This document shows positions 1 through 12,000 of a stretch of 64,000 nucleotides of DNA, piece after piece. How positions within the stretch are numbered: the stretch's first letter is position 1; every line of letters starts with the position of its first letter. The notes beneath the pieces were generated by a model. It did no database searches, had not been told where the DNA came from, and saw only the letters and a list, made by a program, of their open reading frames with translations. The DNA comes from Acanthaster planci (Eukaryota; Echinodermata; Asteroidea; Valvatida; Acanthasteridae): contig NW_019091522.1 in assembly GCF_001949145.1 (NCBI RefSeq), forward strand, positions 570,254 to 634,253, given 5' to 3'. The translations under genes and the position numbers were made by a program.

Positions 1-978
1 ACTACATAACTTCTGAACTTTTGACTAACTTTTAAGTAGATGATAATGAAACCATGTTAAACATCTGTAGGATTTAAGTTGTGGAAGGAGTGTCGGGTTT
101 TAAGGAATATGATGGGGTTAAAATACACAAATAAACACACTGAAATAATAAATACCATGGTGAATGTCCAATGTTTTGTAGAATGTCACATCAGACTAAT
201 TACTGAAAAGTTTCATTTAGAAGTCAAAGAACATTTTTTAAGGATGCTGCGTGACACCATGTGCACAAATTCCAGGAGACTGGTCTGAAAACTCTAAATG
301 TTTTCCACTTGAGTATAAATATTTTCACAGCTATAAATTTGACATTTTAGGACATCATGTAGCTTTCAAATAATTAATTAGGTCAATGCAGGGAAAAATT
401 AGTGGCCATGGAATTTTTTCCTGGAGATGTGTATCAACACCAAGTTGGAAGGACATTGCTGACTGGACCCTAAAATACTGGTCAAGCCAATCAAGGAGGG
501 AGTGTGTAGCAAGAACAGAACAAAGATGGTGATTTATATTGCGCATGCGCACATGGTCTGGCTGTACTCTTATTCCCCAATTGGCATATCTCGTTCAGCG
601 ATCAGCTTTCTAATTAAACTTTTGTTACTAATCAGAGAGAATCTACATGTACCAAGCATGTTTTGACATTACTGCCTTTTTTTTAGCGGATGCGTGCGAG
701 CAAGGTCTGTGTCAATGTCGTCGTTTTTACCTCATAATTTCCCTCAAAAAATCAAATTCTGTCCTCTTTCTACAAAATTAACCCTGACATTTGAAGAAAT
801 AATGTCATCGTTAGCTGGTTAGGTGAGTCCAACAGCTTAAATCTAATTCTTCCTTCTACCTATAGACCTATACAGGAGAGGGGCCCCGAAGTTTAAAAAT
901 GCCCACTTTTAAATTATAACATCTCCGGTTTTCATTTATCATAAATTTTGGGAAGGTTTATTTGAGACTTATTACTAA

Positions 979-1058
979 GTATTTAGTTGGATGGTTGGCC
1001 ATGTTCCTGCTAATATATTAGCAGGTAGGCCTACATGGCCAATCACTGAACTAAATAC
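979..1058. repeat. imperfect inverted repeat (hairpin)
   Basis: The left arm (TATTTAGTT...GGCCATGT..CCTGCTAATA) is mirrored by the right arm (TATTAGCAGG...ACATGGCCAATCA...AACTAAATA). The arms are about 35-40 bases, separated by almost no loop, with a short asymmetric bulge. This is probably a small foldback/MITE remnant. Confidence 0.55.
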
Positions 1059-4000
1059 AACGGGACGAAAGGCATCGGATCACGTACGGTAAAGCCTTCA
1101 GTTTAGAATTTTTTAGACGCAAAGTGTAACTAGACCTAACGAGTAACGTCAGGCCTAAAACGCCAAATTTTCGACGGTTCAAAACAGGAACTTAGCCGCT
1201 TGAAATGTCTTTCCACTCCAGTCTCGTGCAGTGCAATTTTGAGTTTCACCTACATTAAAGGACAAATAAGTTCAAGATTACAATACCAAAAAGACTGGGC
1301 AAACATACCCTCACACATCGAATATGTCCAAGTTGGATGACAAGCTGGGTCTGCTGCCGGTGCAAGTGTGGCGCCGGCGGACACCGCTCACAAGTGCCAT
1401 TCAAACAGCGCCCTCTAGCTCTCTTGGGTTACCACTAACTGTGCAAGTTGGGTGTCGTCTGCTTTCAGCATTTGCATGTTTGAATTTTGAAGCAAAAGTT
1501 ATTCTTTCCATCCAAAGAAAGCATCTCGTTTCCAAAGACACACTCTTCGATAATATTATCCAGATTATGTACCCTGAATATGAGACTGCACTTCTTTGAG
1601 GTCAAAAATTGCTAAACCAAATGAAGCAATGGAACCCCAAGTTCATCAAGCTATTTTCAAACTTTATTCCAACTTCCTCCAATATGTTTGAAATAGTATC
1701 AGTGTTATCTTTAAAAAAAGATGCACTTTTTAAAAAATAGAAGTCTGCATGAATATACACAAATTACTGTTATGCTTTAATAGTTTTAAAAATGTCCTTT
1801 TGTCCTTTCAAATATTTATAGTTACGGTATAAAGATAAATGCAGGTTTCTGCCATGCTATGAGAGACCAAATATTCTTCAAAAAATTACAATGTACACAT
1901 AAAGGAACTTGTCAAAGTAATGACAAGTTCAAATAGCACCTATTTCCTTTTTTTTAAATTTTATCTTTTGTCTTGGAAAGGAACTATGACAATGTCAGTT
2001 GCATCCTTGTGTTTGAATGGAAAGTTGAAAGTACTTTACGAGTCCAATGTCAACATGTCCATTATAATGCAATATCTCATCTAATACAGAGAATGCACAT
2101 CTCTAGAAAGGCTCGAGTTGAAACAATGTGAATCAATGTAAAATATATTCCAGGACACGTCATTAAACTTCCTATATTTCCTCACATTTTGCCCTTCTCA
2201 AAATCAATTAATACTGTCACAGTAACCCAACTAATTTTCTTAATAACCCAAAGTGGGTTTCCAAAAGAGCTTGTGCACAGAGAAATGTGCCATAAATCAG
2301 TTTCGATTATCAATATGTACATGTACATGCTACATCAGTCCTATCAGCACAGCCATATGTCGACTCACGCACTGAACATGTCCTCGGGCTTTTAATCCAA
2401 ATGACCTTGCCTTAGAAAATCACTTGTACACGCACTCAGTGAATCAAGCTAAGTTTTTTTTATATTTCTTTTCATGACGGTGATTTATCCAAAATACACA
2501 TGTGAAAGGACAGGCCCAAAGTCCTTGAAAAGTATTGTTTTTTTTTCCTTTTTTTGATTTACATGAGCTGCTACTCCTCTTTGGCCCACAGGACACTAGG
2601 GCCAAAATCTTTTTACAATAGGCTATTGTTGTGTGTGTCCAAAGTGACTTTATTTTGCCTGAGATCTCTTTTGACCTACATACTAGTCCATGGAATCAAG
2701 TTGGAGCACACAAATTACTCACAACAACAAACATTGAGATGTTTATCTGCCCCTCTAAAACCCCACCAAAGAAAACAAATTCTCCCATTTTGGCATTTCT
2801 TCCACTCTAGGAACATAGTACAGCTGACCAACCTTGCTCTACCAACCCATAAAAATCCTAAAAACCAAACAAAAAATCTTCACTATAAAACGCATCTGTA
2901 CTTCTAAAAAACAGGGTACAAATGAGTTTTAAAAAAAATTTCCACATTAAATGAAAAAGTAAAAGCTGTTACTTCAGGCTTAAATAAGAAAAAAATTATC
3001 AAGAGTACTATTTAAAGACATCTATGGCACCCAGTTTGCTGTAATGTGATGGTGCATTAACATTAACAATCAGTCCGAGTTGTCCCTAACTGCAGAGTGA
3101 TACAAGAGGTTCCAATACCGTGTAGAGATTTTAAAATGCACACTTCTCAAAGAGCAAAGTTACCAGGCACATGATAATTCAGAAGCACAAGTAAGCTGAG
3201 AGAGGAATCAACGAGCTCCACCATTGCTTTTGATAAACCCGAACAAATGAAAAATTTTATGTTCAAGCATGGCCCAATCAAGGAAGACAAGTCATACAAA
3301 TGAATTCAAATAAAACATTGGGTGTAATTTCTTAAGAATTTGCTCACAGTGGTGACAAAGCATCATGAACATGGACACCGCTAAACGAGAAATATCAAGG
3401 TTTTTCAAGTGATGTAAAATTATGGGCAAAGACAATTCAGGAAGCGTACTATGTCCATGGAGATGCACACATTTTTGGATCTGTGTATATCTATCAGCCG
3501 TTTCATGTACGCCAGAACGTTGACAGACGTCAAAGATATGCACATTTTTGCACACATCCGTATAAATTGAGCACCGACTGTCAAAAGTCATGTGACTGAA
3601 CGTCCTCTACATCCTATTGGGTTAGTGGCATCCATTCTCCACCCATCTATGGGGTAGATGCATTTAACACACAAAATCCAGCAAGAGACCCCACACGCAT
3701 TTCGTGTGCATCCATACTGCTCAGGATATGCCAGGTAAGTGGTGTGAAAACAAAAGATGTTACCCGACCGAAACAGGATCAAAAGAGAAAGTTTCACCTG
3801 AATAGGAGAAGTTCGCGTCACAGCTGTTAGATACAGTTTGGCCAACATCACTACAAAGACCGATGTTGGACTGGCCTAGACAAACATTTAGAATGGGACC
3901 CATGGGCAAGGTTGCATTACTGGTCAGGCTGCATAAACAAAATAAGTTATTGATCATTCCTACCTGTCCCACCAAAGTGCTTAAACTACTCTTTTTTTAT

Positions 4001-4439
4001 TTTCTTTAACAGTGTATATGTGAAGATTCAGAGATTGTGGGAATTCACTCCCGGATACAACATCCTATTTCACCTATAAACAAACATTCATAAATACCTC
4101 AGTTTCCCTATTCAACAATGTCCAACGTGACTGTGTAGTAACATTTGATAATCCCCGCTAAGATTTGATAATGCCAGCATCATAAAAAACACTCTGGCAC
4201 CTGGATACAGGACAGTTTAATCCATCTCTAATGGTCAGAGTCTCCCATGAGTACCAAGTCCATATATAGAGATTCTTCTAGACAACTTGCACAAGGAATA
4301 TGCCATAAAATGGACGGGGGTGTTCGGGAAAATAAAAATAAAGTTCTATAACACCTACATGTATTATAACAAAATCATTGGAAATCTATCATACATTTAC
4401 TTCTTTTGACTCTCTGACTAAAGAACGGTATTTTTGAAT

Positions 4440-4509
4440 GGGAATATAAATATGTTCTTGGCCAGTCTTAAATGCACACTTAAGACTGGTCAAGCACATA
4501 TTTATTCCC
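4440..4509. repeat. compact hairpin with about 30 bp stem
   Basis: The left arm starts GGGAATATAAATATGT and continues to CCAGTCTTAA. The right arm is TTAAGACTGG...ACATATTTATTCCC. The loop is about 8 bases and there are only a few stem mismatches. The length and shape resemble a microRNA precursor, but a palindromic MITE remnant fits equally well. No other copy was noticed in the window. Confidence 0.55.
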
Positions 4510-6041
4510 TTTAGTATAATCCACAGAGGAACCTACCTGGTACCTTCAGAAGTCTACGTTCATGTGGAATTGTGGATTAAAATCAGAGACTTGTTCCATT
4601 CACTGATGCTGTTAACTGTCTGGTATCCTGTCTTCATGCTGTGCCATATACTTGAGCAGTACTAGTACAATGCTTAAATGCAATAGGTCCATCAAAATAC
4701 TTTGTGGAAACTTGAGTTATATGACACCGGACTTGTCATGTGACAAGGCTTTACATCTAGCAAAGTCTGCAGCTGAGTGTTCGCCTGAACAATCACAGAG
4801 TGTGCTTGTTGTAGTAATGTCTCACTGGAAATCTGGAGAACTTTTCCAAATTTCATCCTTGCTTCCATCCCATGTTTGTCTCCGTCATTGAAATCACTTG
4901 TTGGCCTGTATTTTGTTCAAACTAAATGAAAATATTTTGGTCAATAGCATACAGTTTGATACTCAACTTGCCAAAAACTACTAGAAATTTCAAAATCAGC
5001 AGATTAAAAACGAGGCACGTTGTAGACAAAGCCAGGATTCAGCAACTGGTCGTGCAGCAAATGTAGGCGACATGTGCTTCTGCCATTAAATTAACACACC
5101 TCTACACTCAAATAAGACTTGTTGGCATCGTATAAACAGAATAATTATCAGAAAGTGATATCGATCTTCGACATTGTCGATGTGGAGCCAAGATAAAAAG
5201 GAAAAACCCCAAAATGTAAGTTGTTTAGGTGAGAAACTAAAAATGATTGATATTTTCATGTCGGGTTTGGGATGTCATCAGGAAAAAAACTCTCACTGGA
5301 CCCACCTTCATGAAAAAAAAAATGATGACGAACAATTTTGTATGCAGCCTTATCACAAGCCTTCAGGTAATTAAGAATGGATGGATCTGCAGGCATGAAA
5401 TTATTGCGCAACATGGCAGAGACCGCGAACACATTGAAAATTGTAACCAACAGAGTGAATAAACGATGAGATTCACAAAGGTGGTTGGATGAGGGTTGGT
5501 AGACTGGGATCCTACCACGCTTGTACACTGATAAGATGACACAGACCTGTTGTCACACTGTAGTTTGGGGATTCCAACCTGCCCTTAGGGGGTATCTTGT
5601 GGGTCATCACTTTTTGTGATTTGTGCAGTTTAGAGAAGACATGGTTAACTTGCCTTTTTGAACCGTGTTCTCTATTCATTTTCAGGGCAAACTCACACAA
5701 GAAATCTTTCCTCTGTGCTGCAACGAGCTTTATGACCAATTGACTATACATCATAAGGCCTTCAACTCTTCCTTAACATTTATGTAGTACTGGAGAAGTA
5801 ACACTTCCACAAAATATAAATGTTGGGTGCAACCACTTGATCTGCATGATCACTCCATCACAACGTGATTTCAGTCAATCCTGTAGAAAAAAATCCGAAT
5901 TTACAATTTTGTATAAAAAAACCATCTTCTCAAAACCATTAACATCAAAGACAGGCACTGTCTGATGGAGAAGTATGTAATTGAGAACCTGCAGATCGAC
6001 CAACTGCACCCAGGTATTTCAAATGCTGAACTGTCTTCCCG

Positions 6042-9000
6042 TCAGTCGCTTGAGTTGTTGACAATGAACACAGTGTGTTTGGTGACCAGATCAGGTATAA
6101 TAAGCTCCTCAATGATGCAGGACCAACTTTTGTCTGTGATGGACAGCTTCTGGTATTCTTCCGGTGTTACCATGGTTACCCACTCGTTGCGCTCCTCTAG
6201 AATATTAGCTATAACCACCTGCCATCAAAGCACAACAAATAAGTAGAACCAAAATAAGTAGCATTGTTATGATCCTGTACCTATACAAAAAAATAAATCA
6301 ATTGATTGGACTGGAGATTCAAATTTTGCATCCATGTGCACCAACATCCAACACCTGTTTAGTTCGACAGTGAAGAAACATTTAGACATTGGATATTTTT
6401 TAACCACTCAAAGTAGTTCATGGTAACGATACCCATGGTCAATGGTATCAACATTATTTTCCACCTATTGTTCAACAACAGCTTGTCCTAGGCACGATAT
6501 AATTTCAGCCGAAAATAATGACATTTTAAAACTACAAAATGCAACAATTTTTTACAACGCTGAGCTTTACAAAGACTAACTGATGGAGGTTATTCTCTCA
6601 TGGCTTGAATTGATACTTCTTAAGACATCTTTGATTTTTTGGAAACCTACCCTTTTTTACACATATCCACTAAAACACCATAGACCAGATCAAGTGTCTA
6701 TGCTGACCTCAATGGGTATCACTCAAGCATAGGGACAGAAGACAGACGTCACCTGGTACTGCACATGGAATTCACCAAGACGTGGTTAAACGTCCTATGT
6801 AAGGGGGTACACAAAATCCCTGTACATCATCATCAGGATATCAATCCACTTGACAAAGACAACCCCCTCCTCAAAACCATCCTCTCCCCAACATACAAGT
6901 ATGCTATAAACCACAGCGGTCCTCCACTCTTTTAACCAAGCAAAAACAAGTTCACCTGGGAGCAAGGTTGAGTGGAGTTACAGTTAACCATAATTTGACT
7001 AACATCATCCAAAGACAGAGTGGTTACACTACTTAATGCAACTAACCGGAACTAGACCTTAGAGGCACTGGTGTGGCACTGTTCTCAATACCTTTGTTTT
7101 ATGAGAAAGCACAAAGGGAACCAATGACCATGCAAAGGGGTGGCAACCACAAGCGATAAATGCAAAACCCACCAGAAAATATGGCCATGTTCTTTCATGA
7201 CAAGTTCCAGTGCAGTTCTTGAAGCATGACTGTGGCCCATCTGGGCACTGTAAAGAGCTACTGACCCAAGGTCGGACCATTTTATCATTTAAACTCAAAC
7301 TTGCTAAAGCACTGTCCTCTCCAGCACAAAGTACATCAAGTACCACTTTTCCAACTCTACTGTGTTAGATTTGCCAAACACCCTACCTGGTGGTTGTACT
7401 TTTCCAAGGCTTGTCTGGCCTTGTCCAACAGCAACGACCGATCCGTCTCCAGTTTGAACGACACAACAAAGGCCTCTGGGGCCCAGTGGCGAACCAACGG
7501 AGTCAGCATCTTGGGCACCACATGGAGGGTGATGTTAGGTGGACCATCGGCTGATTGAATTTTGTGCTCAATCTGCAATCAGAGAAGACATCTTGGATTG
7601 ATGGAAAGAAAGGATTCAAGTAGTGTTTATAAACCACACCCATTCATCCTAATGTCAATCACTGCATTATCTACAATGCTACTTGATGTGATATCTACCA
7701 CCGTCGGGACAGTTACCCACTGACATCCATTCACAGGGACGTTGTTACTAGTTAACACAGTGCCCTCTGTCAGTTGTACATGGAGACCACACTATGAAAT
7801 GGTTACTAAGTTTCTTTACAAATTTGCTGGCTATACCAGCACTTTGATTGTGCCATCTTCTTCAAGTTGACCCGCTAGGCGGTGGCAAATGAAATAAACA
7901 CTTGCACTGCAGCGACCAAACAGAAAAGTTTTCAAGATTTACAAGAACTCACCATTTCCTGGCTAGGGATGTAGAAGTCTGACACGGCCGCGGCAAGGTA
8001 GAACATGGCATGGGTACCTGCAAAGGACAGAGCCTCAGCGGCAGCCTGGAGGAGGTACAGGTACTCCTGTAGTACCGTGAACTCAATTAGGAGGAGGCTG
8101 TTGGAGGCCTGGACCTCCTTGTAACCTTGCAGGATGGACAGGAGCTTGGGGAATTTCTCTTGGTTGGCTGGGGGGTTGACAGGGGAAAAAATTGATGTGG
8201 CGCCTAGCAAGGTGAAGTTATGCCACCTATTTCTGGTCACACATGTGTAACTTTTCAGGATAGAGAGATGTTATTGAGGAAATTCTCTTGGCCAGCTGTG
8301 AAAGAGACAGCGTGAAATAATTGATCTGTGGCCCTATACTGTGAAATAATGTCACAGATTTTTGGTAATGCCCTGCTGGAATCTCTTGGAATAGGGGCAA
8401 GTTACATGTAAGTTGATAAGTCATAGTTAACTGTCACTTGACTAACACCAACTGAAAGATAAATGGCTAGACTATCTGGTCAATTATACTGAGCAACGCC
8501 CCCTGGACATGTTTGCATCACTGCTTATCCTTGGCTTTTTTCATGATTCCTATAAGAAAATCCAGCAGCCATAACTAGAAGTCATTACTGCAGTGGCAAC
8601 ATGCTTGTGTGCAGACAGTAATACACATAAATGCGGGTATTGTTGTGTGCCGCAGTGCACTGCAGCTCACATTTTAAGAATATGCATTTGAGTGTGGTAC
8701 CACTGATATAATCACTTCAGTCATGGGGCCTGTAGCACTGCTCAAGTTAGCAGAAAAGTCAAGCTTACTATAGCAAAAAATTTTGCTAACCGTAAGCACT
8801 ACTTTACAGTTACACTCTCATAGAGATTTCCATTGTTCTGTCACATTAAGCGAGGTACATTTAAGTATGCCTTTAGCCATGCTAACTGCTTATGGTCTTT
8901 ATGAAATACAAGGAGTCTGTTAACGTAACATTGTGTGCTTAGCAATGCCATAAAATTTGGCCCTGGTCTTGGTTGGAAATAGGGTATTGTGATCTGGGTT

Positions 9001-12000
9001 AACATCAGGACTGGAACTCTCTCTCACCAACTATTTGTTGTGTGCCATCTGGATCTTTCCGTATGTCCAATATATCAGTCAATCTGGTGTTGGCAAGGTG
9101 GCGTTCATAGGGGATTAGTGTCTTGTGCCTATGTAGGAAGATCACGGCGTATCCTTCTGAAAGGAACTGTGTGCTCACTGCATTAAGGAAATTCCTCTTT
9201 CACACTAAGTTAAACAATAATTACCAGAACCATGGCCTGGAATCAGATACATTCTCTGGACACTCCTTCGGTACCCACCCACAGAACTTGTAGCTCTTCT
9301 AATGTCATATATCTTATCTCTTGCAGGGTGTGCAGTGTTCAGTATGTTGGAGAGACTAAGAACACTCTCGAGAAGCGTTTCTATGGCCATAGATCTACAG
9401 TCAACACCAAATGACTAGATACCCCTGTAGGCCACCACTTCAACCATCCTAACCATTCTATGTCTAACATGATCTCACAGGGCATAGAATTACTTGGGTT
9501 CAGTAAAGATGCTGTTCGCTTCAACAGGGAGAAGCATTGGATCAAACCCCTCTGCACCATACAACCCCACGGCCTGAACATCCAAGAGGGAACCTACTAA
9601 TTAACACTCTTTTCTTTCCCTCTTTTTTGTCAGCAGATAATTACCCCCCTCCCACTTGGGGTCCAGTTCCATCCATTGTATTTTTTCTTTGATCTCTTCC
9701 CACCTTACATTCCATTGTTATTCAATCATGGCTTTTATGCACTCCCCTTTATCCTGTGCCCCCTCATCCAGCCTGCAGCTGTCTTGACCTTTCCTTTTGT
9801 CCTCTTGCATTCATCCATGCTTGGTTGATTCCCCATTTGTTTGTTTGTCCTGTCCACTTGTCATTTTGCCTTTGAGAAAGATTCTGCTAGGATCGAAATG
9901 TCAGGCCCTCCATATTTTGAGATTTAAACAATTTCAAACAATTTTTGCCAGCATCCTGAGGCAGCACCATCTGAGCCTAATTCAATAGGCACCTTACTGA
10001 ATCCTCAAAAGGTTTTCTCTGTGCAGGAACCAGTGGCACATATATTTACTTTGTATTTTTAACAAGTACAGTAATTACATTACATGAACTCGCACCCGCC
10101 TATGCTCTTTTTTTCTTGCCCACTTCTTTCATTTTTAGATTTTTTTTTCTGGTCACTGTATCTTGACCTTTTTCATCTAATAGCATAATAGCTATAGATG
10201 CAAGTTTGGAACCTGTTTAATATCTGAAGGCTTCTTCACTTTTGAAAACAAATGACAAGAGTACAGACAAATCAACTGCCGTCTTGGAAAAACACACCGT
10301 GGTCAAAGAAATTATTAACAGCCACAGGAAAAGGACCTATTCATTTCTGTTATTTCAAGAAGCATACAGAGCAAATAAAACAATGCATGCAGTTGCCAGG
10401 CGCTATCTTCATCAATCCTAAAAAATCTTCTCACGCCTTCTAGTGGATAATGAAACATCCTGGAGGGTTAACATGCAACAATGGATGACACACACCAAAT
10501 CTAAGCTCATAAAACTCATTATGCTAAAAAATATCGAATTTCATGACACAAAACCCAAACGTGACTCATTTGAAGAGAATCATTTCATGTCCACAACAGC
10601 ATTTGACATTCAAATGCGTATGTTTATAGTAAACCTCAGAGCGACAAAAATTTTAACAGGAGCTTTCTAAAACCTGCTCCTATCTTATATTTTTTGGTGT
10701 ATCCACAATACACTCCTTGTTCAGGCTTGATGTCATGCCTATCATACAAAAGTATCTACATTCTGGAGTCCAATGACAAATGTCAGGAAAAACAGGGACT
10801 CAAGGTTCTTTGGGTTAACGCACTTACATCACTCAAAGCAAATATTTCACCTTTCTGGAATTTACTAGGTTTGCCACCTATTGTGAAACTATCTCTGTAC
10901 AAGGAAGTGAAAAAGCTGAAAAACATTATTGGATACACACTGTTCAGAGAAATCACACAACTTCTGCCTCAGGCAACTGGTGCTTATGGTGTTTGGACAT
11001 TTACACCCACACGAATGACTGTCTGGTGGCTACTCTAATCTGACAGGCAACCTCCATTGATGCCCGAGTATTTCAGCCAGGCCTGCTGCCCAGTAAAGAG
11101 AGCCCAGAATTGTGAGGTGTTGCGTAATTTCCTTTGTTCCCAGTGGCGTCTTTTCAAACGTGGCTGGATTTGCATGCAGTGGTACTGTATTGCTCATCAA
11201 TGGGGAGCTGGAGCACTTTTGCCTGCGATGCTAATCCGCTGGCGCGCTGTGCTAAAAACAATGGTATACTGTTTCAAAACAATGACGGATTACCTCCGAT
11301 AAATGCAAACTGAAAAATGATGGCAATTCCCAGCAGCTGGTCTTTTGTTCTGAGTATGGTCTTTTGCTATAAGGCCCAGCTCTTTTGTCCAATTTCGGGC
11401 ACCCCAGCTATGCATACAAACCCAAGGTACCCAAAACCGGGTTCCCGGCAGCATATGGTTAAACAAGAAAAATAGTTTCTGCTACTATGTTCTTGGGGGA
11501 AGGGCAACCCCCAGTCACTTCCTGTTGGTCCTACCTTCCCTATAAATTAGTGGGCAGGACTAGTCAACACCAAAATGCACACTTTGTTTTTTGACTAAAT
11601 AAAGGATATTCGGCAGACGCTGCACCTCTTTTCCCAGAGCTGAAGTTATCGATGAAACGAACCATCTTGTTCTCCAGAGGTACAGCAGTTCCCCCAGACT
11701 GAATGCAACCACACACAACAAAGGTTCACACAGTCTTATTATTTTTAACGGTTGAATACAAAGGCTTCAATGTTCAATTAAATATAACAGTTGATAACTA
11801 AAAGTTTAAATTCACCCTAAGTAGACCTCCTTTTGTTGACGGATACTTTAAGAGGTAGCCCTGGCATTTTCTTGCATCATGACTTCCCACTGAAATGGGG
11901 TTCTACTCAGGGGACGCCCCTTGGCATGGTTCTAGGGGTACAAGTAAGCCTAGCATCACAATTAACTTAAGGGGGGAGAATTTTTTGTACAACAGAAGCA

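Larger units (their letters stand above)
1..6041. other. intergenic A+T-rich region, no gene recognised
   Basis: I see no convincing coding exon here. The open frames are short, A+T-rich and lack recognisable domains or paired splice sites. The right part should include the 3' UTR of the minus-strand PPCS gene, whose stop is at 6042-6044; I could not place its polyadenylation site. Two inverted repeats (979-1058 and 4440-4509) are listed separately. Confidence 0.5.
9171..11609 (-). other. U12-type AT-AC intron of PPCS
   Basis: On the minus strand the exon ends ...GCCGA at 11610 and the intron opens with ATATCCTTT (11609-11601), the classical minor-spliceosome 5' site. The intron closes ...GAGCAC at 9171. 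TTCCTTAAT (9190-9182), matching the U12 branch-point consensus, puts its branch adenosine about 12 bases from the AC end. No GT donor gives a sensible exon 2. Among the 3' junctions tried, only AC at 9172-9171 restores the frame (GA|A, then CAG TTC CTT...GYAVIFLHR). The sequence features are observed; minor-spliceosome removal is inferred from established U12 rules. Confidence 0.88.

Noticed and set aside
1324-1599. 91-codon plus-strand open frame (starts MSKLDDKLG)
   Set aside because: No domain, no supporting splice sites and no codon pattern different from the surroundings.
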